10,850 nucleotides of DNA from DASUCS01 sp041166365. Lineage in GTDB: Bacteria; Actinomycetota; Acidimicrobiia; Acidimicrobiales; JACDCH01. Numbering within the stretch: position 1 is the stretch's first letter; every line of letters starts with the position of its first letter. The stretch is taken from contig JBEEFX010000362.1 in assembly GCA_041166365.1 (NCBI GenBank), forward strand, positions 1 through 10,850. The letters are read 5' to 3'. The position numbers were made by a program, and so were the translations under genes. The notes under the pieces are model-generated. The model saw only the letters and a program-made list of their open reading frames with translations, had not been told where the DNA came from and did no database searches. Shown piece after piece: positions 6,462 through 10,850 of the stretch.

Positions 6462-7039
6462 GCCGCCAACCGCAGACGCTCGAACAACATGACCGGCGTC
6501 GGCGCGTGATCGACGCCGCCTTCGAGCTGGGCGCCGAGCGCGGCTACGACGCGGTGCAGATGCGCGACGTCGCGGCCACCGCGAACGTCGCGCTGGCCAC
6601 CATCTATCGCTACTTCTCGTCGAAGGACCACCTGCTGGCCGCAGCCATGACGGAGTGGACGGCGCGCTTGCAGAACCGTGTCGCCCAGTCCCCGCCGCGG
6701 GGTACGACACCGGCGGACCAACTCGTCGACGTGCTGCATCGCGGCTGTCACGCGCTCGAACGCCAGCCCAAGCTCGGGATGGCACTGGTGCGGGCGCTGT
6801 CGTCACCGGATGTGGGCGTGCGAGAGAGCTCGCTCGAGGTGCAACGCCAGATCGGTTCGATGGGCGACGAGATCCTCTGCGAGCTCGACGCTCGGACGCG
6901 GGCCGACATCCTGGCGGTCCTCGGTCATGTCTGGTATTCCGCGTTGGTGTCGTGGGCCAACGGCCGCAACGACTTCGACTTCGTCACCAATGAGCTCGAG
7001 CGTGCGGTGCGGACGCTCGTCGAGCCGCACTACCGCTAG
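6458..7039 (+). CDS. kstR: KstR-like TetR-family repressor of sterol catabolism
   Basis: A 193-residue TetR regulator. The N-terminal DNA-binding domain runs from RRRRVIDAAFELGAERGYDAV through VAATANVALATIYRYFSSKDHLL (about 13-60). It closely resembles mycobacterial KstR as I recall it: RRKRILDA, GYEAVQMRAVAD and YRYFPSKVHLL have direct counterparts. The C-terminal ligand domain also carries a KstR-like end (VWYSALVSWANGR). KstR proteins repress cholesterol genes and are released by steroid-CoA intermediates. The GTG at 6458 overlaps the P450 stop (GTGA), so it is probably translated by coupling at a low level; no Shine-Dalgarno or earlier ATG exists. As last gene of the operon it would be under its own control. 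Exact orthology to kstR versus a paralogue cannot be settled from this window. Confidence 0.85.
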   Translation: MSRQPQTLEQHDRRRRVIDAAFELGAERGYDAVQMRDVAATANVALATIYRYFSSKDHLLAAAMTEWTARLQNRVAQSPPRGTTPADQLVDVLHRGCHALERQPKLGMALVRALSSPDVGVRESSLEVQRQIGSMGDEILCELDARTRADILAVLGHVWYSALVSWANGRNDFDFVTNELERAVRTLVEPHYR

Positions 7040-7079
7040 TGGCGGCTGCCTGGAGTGGTGATGCCGCGAGGCCGCCGCT
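7038..7079. terminator. Possible bidirectional hairpin between convergent genes
   Basis: AGTGGCGGC (7038-7046) can pair with GCCGCCGCT (7071-7079), nine pairs with one G:U, around a 24-base loop. It begins within the kstR stop and lies between convergent transcripts. There is no T-tract and the loop is long, so this is weak. Confidence 0.25.
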
Positions 7080-7080
7080 C

Positions 7081-7245
7081 TCAGGCCGGCGGTGTCGATT
7101 CGTCTGACGTCCGGTGCTCGACCCGGCTGCTCGGAGCACTTTCTCGGCTGGCCGTTCGCTGCTCCGACTCGTCGAGGATCGCCTCGGCCTGGGCCTCGGG
7201 GTCCTCGCTGCCGGCGGCCTTTTCCTCGGGAGGAGGCTCGCGCAT
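7081..7245 (-). CDS. Small acidic hypothetical protein coupled to fadA5
   Basis: A 54-residue protein, MREPPPEEKAAGSEDPEAQ then AEAILDESEQRT, with a Ser/Glu/Thr-rich tail ending DESTPPA. It has no Cys, no membrane segment and low hydrophobicity, so it is probably disordered with one short amphipathic helix around DPEAQAEAILDESE. Its ATG shares one base with the stop of the thiolase gene (TGATG), the coupling style seen throughout the window, which is the main reason to believe it. Function unknown. I have the impression that similar acidic tails with DPEAQ-AIL-ESE occur as small actinobacterial proteins, but cannot verify this. Confidence 0.55.
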   Translation of the reverse strand: MREPPPEEKAAGSEDPEAQAEAILDESEQRTASRESAPSSRVEHRTSDESTPPA

Positions 7246-8426
7246 CAGACGCGCTGCAGGATCGTGCCGGTGCCGAGGCCACCGCCGCAGCACATGGTGA
7301 CCAGCGCGTTGGTGCCGTCGGTGCGCTCGAGCTCGTGCAACGCCTTGGTCACGAGCACCGCACCCGTCGAGCCGAGCGCGTGTCCGAGTGCGATGGCGCC
7401 GCCGTTCGGGTTGACCTTCTCGTGATCCGGGCTCAGCTCCCGTTCCCACGCCAGCACCACGGACGCGAACGCCTCGTTGATCTCCGTGACATCGATGTCG
7501 GCCATCGTCATGCCCGTGCGCTCGAGCAGGCGGTGCGTTGCATCGATCGGACCGGTGAGCATCAGGACAGGGTCGCTGCCGACGAGGCACGTGTCCACGA
7601 CGCGAGCACGCGGGCGCAGGCCGAGGGTGTCCGCCTTTGCGCGGGTCATGATCAACACGGCCGCCGCCGCGTCGGAGATCTGTGACGACGAACCGGCGGT
7701 GTGCACGCCATCGGGGCGAGCGACGGGCTTGAGGCCGGCCAGTCCCTCGCGCGTGGTCTCGCGCAATCCCTCGTCGCGCTCGACGCGATGCGTCGTGCCC
7801 GTCGGCTTGCCGTCGTCGCCGAGATCCGGCGCGTCGACGCCGACGATCTGCGTGTCGAACCGCCCTTCGGCCCACGCGCGTGCTGCCCGCGCTTGGGATT
7901 CGACGCCGAGCTGATCGGTCTCGTCCCGCGTGATTCCCCACTTCTCGGCGATGCGCTCCGCACCCTCGAACTGCGTGGTCCACTCGTAGCGGGAGAAGTA
8001 CGACTTCGGCACCGCTTTGCCGACCCCTTCGCCGAGGCTCGATCCCATCGGCACACGGCTCATCAACTCGATGCCGCAGGCGACGGCGACGTCGACGACG
8101 CCCGCCGCGACGAGGCTCGTGGCCATGTTGGTGGCCTGCTGCGACGAGCCGCACTGGCTGTCGACCGTGGTCGCCGCCGCGGAGATCGGCAGACCGGCAG
8201 CCAGCCACGCGGTGCGGGTGATGTTGAACGCCTGCATGCCGACCTGACTCACGCAGCCGCCGATGACCTGCTCGATCTCGGCGGGATCGATCCCCGAGCG
8301 GTCGATCAACTCCTTCTGCACGGTCGACAGGAGATCGGCGGAATGGAACGTCGACAGGCCCCCGCCGCGCCGTCCGATCGGGGAGCGGACGGCTTCGACG
8401 ATCACGACTTCGTTGGCATCAGGCAT
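7245..8426 (-). CDS. fadA5: FadA5-type steroid acetyl-CoA acetyltransferase (thiolase)
   Basis: A 393-residue type II thiolase, expected to cleave a 3-ketoacyl-CoA steroid side chain with CoA, releasing acetyl-CoA. Nucleophile Cys92 lies in TTVDSQCGSSQQ, His349 in NGGAIALGHALGSTG, and the acid/base Cys379 in TMCCGGGLGTG. N-terminal VIVEAVRSPIGRR, EQVIGGCVSQ and INEAFASVVLAW match mycobacterial FadA5 as I recall it, including overall length (about 391). Odd points: GHP is GHA here, and Cys379 is doubled (CC). Unlike the two Ltp proteins it keeps all catalytic residues. It is convergent with the kstR operon. On the minus strand a TAGGCT (8438-8433) sits at -12 to -7 from the ATG, suggesting a leaderless transcript. 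No Shine-Dalgarno and no convincing KstR-like site lies upstream. Confidence 0.9.
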   Translation of the reverse strand: MPDANEVVIVEAVRSPIGRRGGGLSTFHSADLLSTVQKELIDRSGIDPAEIEQVIGGCVSQVGMQAFNITRTAWLAAGLPISAAATTVDSQCGSSQQATNMATSLVAAGVVDVAVACGIELMSRVPMGSSLGEGVGKAVPKSYFSRYEWTTQFEGAERIAEKWGITRDETDQLGVESQARAARAWAEGRFDTQIVGVDAPDLGDDGKPTGTTHRVERDEGLRETTREGLAGLKPVARPDGVHTAGSSSQISDAAAAVLIMTRAKADTLGLRPRARVVDTCLVGSDPVLMLTGPIDATHRLLERTGMTMADIDVTEINEAFASVVLAWERELSPDHEKVNPNGGAIALGHALGSTGAVLVTKALHELERTDGTNALVTMCCGGGLGTGTILQRV

Positions 8427-8432
8427 GCCCGA

Positions 8433-8438
8433 AGCCTA
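8433..8438 (-). promoter_or_regulatory. Candidate -10 hexamer of the fadA5-like gene
   Basis: TAGGCT fits the actinobacterial TAnnnT -10 pattern and lies at -12 to -7 from the start codon, consistent with leaderless transcription. A TTGGGC about 19 bp further upstream is a poor -35. Such hexamers also occur by chance. Confidence 0.3.
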
Positions 8439-8488
8439 GGAGGCGGCACCAACGCTCGCCCAAGTCGGAGAAGCCCGAGCGCCGCGAT

Positions 8489-8755
8489 TCAGTGTCGCCG
8501 GCGCCGGGAGTTGACGCCGAGCGCTTGCAAGATGAAGAGCAGGGCACAGGCGCCGACGAACGCCACGAAGATCGATCCGATGCCCCCGTCGCCGATGCCG
8601 TTGCCGCCCGCCGCGTTGAACAGCGCACCGCCGATGATCCCCCCGAGCACACCGATCACCATGGTGCCCAGGCAGCCTCGCTTCTCGGAGCCGGTGGCCA
8701 TGCGAGCGAGCCCGCCGGCGAGCAGGCCGACGATGATCCAGCCGAGGATTCCCAT
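8489..8755 (-). CDS. GlsB/YeaQ/YmgE-family small membrane protein (transglycosylase-associated)
   Basis: An 88-residue integral membrane protein with three hydrophobic, glycine-rich segments: about 2-20 (GILGWIIVGLLAGGLA), 30-48 (GTMVIGVLGGIIGGALF) and 60-80 (SIFVAFVGACALLFILQAL), and a basic tail SRRRRH. The short loop TGSEKRGCLGT between the first two segments is typical of the family. The precise function is unknown; members are often linked to envelope stress or stationary phase. On the minus strand a TAGCGT (8770-8765) just upstream of the ATG is a possible -10. It is separated from fadA5 by 62 bp. There is no evident link to sterol metabolism. Confidence 0.85.
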   Translation of the reverse strand: MGILGWIIVGLLAGGLARMATGSEKRGCLGTMVIGVLGGIIGGALFNAAGGNGIGDGGIGSIFVAFVGACALLFILQALGVNSRRRRH

Positions 8756-8775
8756 CGGCGCGAGACGCTACGGGA

Positions 8776-8949
8776 CTAAGCCGCGTCGTGCCTGCGGTCA
8801 GGCGTCACGCGGGCCTGGCGCCGGGCTTGTTGGAGGGCGGCGCGAGCGGCCGCGACGCCGCGCTTGCCGACTTCCTTGGTGGTGTCATCGAGCTGCCACT
8901 CGGGTTCGAGGGCCTCTCTGGTTTCGAGCAGCTTGAGCTGTCGTTCCAT
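8776..8949 (-). CDS. Small charged hypothetical protein
   Basis: A 57-residue protein beginning MERQLKLLETREALEPEWQL, then DDTTKEVGKRGVAAARAALQQARRQARVTP. It is rich in Arg, Glu and Ala, with a likely amphipathic helix over residues 24-47, and no membrane segment or Cys. It ends 20 bp before the membrane-protein start on the same strand and may share a transcript with it. The reading frame continues upstream of the chosen Met, but that extension is Pro/Gly-rich and enters the amidase gene. Function unknown; the helix could bind nucleic acid or a membrane surface, which is speculation. Confidence 0.6.
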   Translation of the reverse strand: MERQLKLLETREALEPEWQLDDTTKEVGKRGVAAARAALQQARRQARVTPDRRHDAA

Positions 8950-8999
8950 GCCACCAGTGTCCCCAGGGGGTGTGACAGTGAGCCGTGGTCCACCACCCG

Positions 9000-9033
9000 G
9001 CCCGGGCAGTGCAGCACGCAGCGTGTGCCGGGC
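9000..9033 (-). terminator. Hairpin downstream of the amidase gene
   Basis: On the + strand, GCCCGG (9000-9005) pairs with CCGGGC (9028-9033), CA (9007-9008) with TG, and CACG (9015-9018) with CGTG (9022-9025) around CAG. It lies 17 bp past the amidase stop on the minus strand and is GC-rich with bulges. No T-tract follows, so factor-independent termination is uncertain. The rest of the 100-bp gap 8950-9049 shows nothing clear. Confidence 0.35.
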
Positions 9034-9049
9034 AACTCCGACGCGGGGG

Positions 9050-10438
9050 TCAGCGAGGCGAATTCGGTGCCACGAGGGGCCAGGGGCGTTCTTGCTCGAC
9101 GATGCGGGCGAGGTCGAGCAGGAGGGCATCTTCGTGGTGGCGGCCGATCACCTGGAGGCCGACGGGCAGTCCGTCGACGGTCCCCGCCGGGATCGAGCAC
9201 GCGGGGTTGCCGCAGATGTTCGCCGGGATCGTGAGCGCCCCGTTGTTCTCCGGACCGACGCTGACGTCGCCGACGAGCGTGTTCAACGTGACCTCTGCGG
9301 GATAGGCAACGTCGGGGTTCGTGGCGCAGATCACGAAGTCGACCTGGTCGAAGACGTCGGCCATCGTCTCGTTGGCGGCGCGGCGGTTGCGCTCGCCCGT
9401 CGCCGCCATCTCGAGATTCATCATCCCCATCGCCATCTCGAGCCCGAACGCGATCTCGATGGACAGGTCGTCTTTGCACGCAGGCCACTTGTCCCCGATG
9501 TCGACGAGCAAGGTCGCGAGGTTGGCGATGGCCCACTCGAGCCCGAGGCCGGGCATGGTCACCGGGATGTCGACCAGTTGAAGGCCGGCATCCTTCGCGA
9601 GCGCCTCGCCGGCCTCGCGCACGTTCTCCTCGACCGCCGGGCTCAAGATCGCAGAGCCGAGCGACGGGGCGATCACTGCCCGCTTGCCCTTGAGGTCATG
9701 CGACCCGAGACCGCGCTCCCATCCGTCGACGCGGGGCAGCGAGTACGGGTCGCGCGCGTCGAAGCCGTTGCACACGTCGTACCAGCGCGCCGCGTCGCGA
9801 ACGGACCTGGCAAGGCAACCGACCACCACGGTCAGCGGCCCGATCAGCACCTCGGGACCGCGCGGGATCCGGCCCGCGGTGCCCTTCATGCCGAACAACC
9901 CGTTGAACCCCGCGGGGATGCGGATCGAGCCGCCGCCGTCGCCCCCACTCGCGATCGGGGCCAGGCCGCCGGCGACCGCGGCCGCGGAACCGGCCGACGA
10001 ACCTCCCGTCGTGCGGGTCCTGTCCCAAGGGTTGCGGGTGACGCCGTGCAACTTCGTCACGCTCACGTTGAGCCCACCGAACTCTGAAGCGGTCGTCTGC
10101 CCGAAGAGGTTGGCGCCCCCGGCTCGCAGGCGTTCGATCTGCGTCGAGTCGTGATCGGCGACGCGGTCTGCGAACACGAGGGATGCCTCGGTGTACGGCC
10201 AGCCGTTGACCGGCTCGAGCTCCTTCACGGCTACGGGCACACCACCGAACGGCAGTTGCACGTCTGCGTCCGCCGCCCGCGCTCGCGCCACGTCGATGTC
10301 GAGATGGCAGAAGGCGTTGAGGTCACTGGCTTCGATCGCGCTCAGGCAGGCGTCCAGCTCGTCGACGGGGTTGTGCTCACCAGAGCGGAAGGCGTCGACG
10401 AGCGAGCAGGCGTCACCAAGCCACGGTGTGGTTCCCAT
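9050..10438 (-). CDS. Amidase-signature family hydrolase
   Basis: A 462-residue amidase-signature enzyme that hydrolyses a carboxamide; the substrate is unknown. The Ser-cisSer-Lys triad is visible: K72 in VPVAVKELEP, cis-Ser S147 in TTGGSSAGSAAA, and nucleophile S171 in GGSIRIPAGFNGLFGMKG. The C-terminal part carries NPACSIPAG and GLPVGLQVIG, the usual family ending. It is not GatA by context, since no gatB or gatC is adjacent. The frame stays open upstream to 10774, but the ATG at 10438 starts the recognisable helix (MGTTPWLGDACSLVDAFRSG), and longer versions would overlap the divergent gene. TAGAAC lies at -14 to -9 and a weak KstR-like site abuts the start, so it may belong to the sterol regulon; an amide-linked steroid substrate is only speculation. 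Confidence 0.9.
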   Translation of the reverse strand: MGTTPWLGDACSLVDAFRSGEHNPVDELDACLSAIEASDLNAFCHLDIDVARARAADADVQLPFGGVPVAVKELEPVNGWPYTEASLVFADRVADHDSTQIERLRAGGANLFGQTTASEFGGLNVSVTKLHGVTRNPWDRTRTTGGSSAGSAAAVAGGLAPIASGGDGGGSIRIPAGFNGLFGMKGTAGRIPRGPEVLIGPLTVVVGCLARSVRDAARWYDVCNGFDARDPYSLPRVDGWERGLGSHDLKGKRAVIAPSLGSAILSPAVEENVREAGEALAKDAGLQLVDIPVTMPGLGLEWAIANLATLLVDIGDKWPACKDDLSIEIAFGLEMAMGMMNLEMAATGERNRRAANETMADVFDQVDFVICATNPDVAYPAEVTLNTLVGDVSVGPENNGALTIPANICGNPACSIPAGTVDGLPVGLQVIGRHHEDALLLDLARIVEQERPWPLVAPNSPR

Positions 10439-10452
10439 ACCTACACGTTCTA
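10439..10452. promoter_or_regulatory. Weak KstR-like site in the amidase/thioesterase divergent promoter
   Basis: Read on the minus strand, TAGAACGTGTAGGT matches TnnAACnnGTTnnA at 6 of 8 fixed positions, with a perfect left half (TAGAACGTG) and a decayed right half. It sits directly before the amidase ATG within a 60-bp divergent spacer. Chance occurrence is quite possible. Confidence 0.35.
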
Positions 10453-10498
10453 GGGCCACGCGGGGCTTCCCTCCCAGTCCCGTATGGTTCTCCGCCGA

Positions 10499-10850
10499 AT
10501 GGACGCCAAGGAGTTCCTCGGCCTCGAGGCCACACACAACCCGCACCGATGGGTGCTCCCGATCGAGCCGCGCGTGTGCACCGGGGGCAACTTCCTGTTC
10601 GGCGGCTGTGGCCTGGGCGCGGCCATCGCCGCGTTGGAGGGCACGACGGAGCGACCGGTCGTCTGGGCTGCGGCGCAGTACCTCTCGTACGCCCGACCGC
10701 CCGAGGTGATGGACATCGACGTCACGATTGCGGTGGGCGGCAACAACACCACCCAGGCGCGCGCCACCGCTCACGTGGTCGACCGCGAGATCCTCACGGT
10801 GAACGCCGCGCTCGGTCGTCGTGAGTTGGACCGCGAGGGCCAGTGGGAGC
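10499..10850 (+). CDS. Acyl-CoA thioesterase-like hotdog protein (partial, runs off right edge)
   Basis: The first 117 residues of a protein resembling TesB-like acyl-CoA thioesterases: MDAKEFLGLEATHNPHRWVL, then GGNFLFGGCGLGAAIAALE, a helix-type hotdog segment, then PVVWAAAQYLSYARPPEVMD and the strand VTIAVGGNNTTQARATAHV. Such enzymes hydrolyse acyl-CoA to free acid and CoA and could adjust CoA pools during sterol or fatty-acid breakdown (inference). The ATG at 10499 matches the usual MDA-FLGLE beginning; an in-frame ATG at 10484 would add five residues. A TATGGT at 10483-10488 fits a -10 box giving a nearly leaderless mRNA from 10499. No Shine-Dalgarno. The catalytic C-terminal half is not in the window. 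Confidence 0.75.
   Translation, partial: MDAKEFLGLEATHNPHRWVLPIEPRVCTGGNFLFGGCGLGAAIAALEGTTERPVVWAAAQYLSYARPPEVMDIDVTIAVGGNNTTQARATAHVVDREILTVNAALGRRELDREGQWE

Noticed and set aside
8453..8481. Inverted repeat CGCTCG/CGAGCG between the membrane protein and fadA5
   Set aside because: Only six pairs with a long unpaired loop and no T-tract; too weak to call a terminator in GC-rich DNA.
10439..10774. Upstream extension of the amidase frame to an ATG at 10774
   Set aside because: The added 112 residues have no amidase similarity and would overlap the divergent thioesterase-like gene and its promoter.
1..10850. Mobile elements, CRISPR, tRNA/rRNA, attachment sites
   Set aside because: No transposase or integrase frame, regularly spaced repeats, or RNA-gene-like folds were noticed; coding density is continuous and composition appears uniform, so no sign of recent insertion.

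Overview
The window is GC-rich, densely packed and uses GTG and TTG as well as ATG starts, with 1-4 nt stop/start overlaps. This is typical of Actinomycetota. The protein styles (FadD19-, EchA19-, Ltp3/Ltp4-, KstR- and FadA5-like) match sterol-degrading actinobacteria. An acidimicrobial (Ilumatobacter-like) source is a guess from the flavour of the thioesterase and DUF35 proteins and cannot be proven here.

Left part (1-7039): a divergent sterol side-chain catabolism locus. On the minus strand lies the N-terminal 382 residues of a FadD19-type steroid acyl-CoA ligase, which runs off the left edge. From a 92-bp divergent promoter region a seven-gene operon runs rightwards: an OB-fold DUF35 protein with a degenerate zinc site, a zinc-ribbon DUF35 protein, two thiolase-fold proteins of Ltp4 and Ltp3 type that lack the thiolase Cys and GHP His, an EchA19-type enoyl-CoA hydratase, a CYP125-like cytochrome P450, and a TetR regulator closely resembling KstR. 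Gene content and order resemble the fadD19-echA19-...-ltp4-ltp3 segment of the mycobacterial cholesterol regulon, but here the locus is compacted and carries its own KstR-type regulator as the last gene. Two 14-bp KstR-like operators sit mirrored in the divergent promoter, each 8 bp from its gene's start and overlapping an identical candidate -10 hexamer.

Middle part (7081-8949, all minus strand): a FadA5-type thiolase with intact catalytic Cys and His, followed by a coupled 54-residue acidic small protein; upstream of it a small GlsB/YeaQ-type membrane protein and a 57-residue charged small protein.

Right part (9050-10850): an amidase-signature hydrolase (minus) divergent from the start of a hotdog acyl-CoA thioesterase-like gene (plus, cut by the right edge). 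A third, weaker KstR-like site lies between them.

Proposed working scheme (inference from families): the P450 oxidises the terminal side-chain carbon, FadD19 makes the CoA thioester, an acyl-CoA dehydrogenase not present in this window desaturates it, EchA19 hydrates it, the DUF35/Ltp3/Ltp4 proteins perform an aldol-type cleavage (the route known for C24-branched sterols), FadA5 performs thiolysis, and the KstR-like protein senses a steroid-CoA intermediate and releases the promoter. No RNA genes, CRISPR arrays or insertion sequences were seen.
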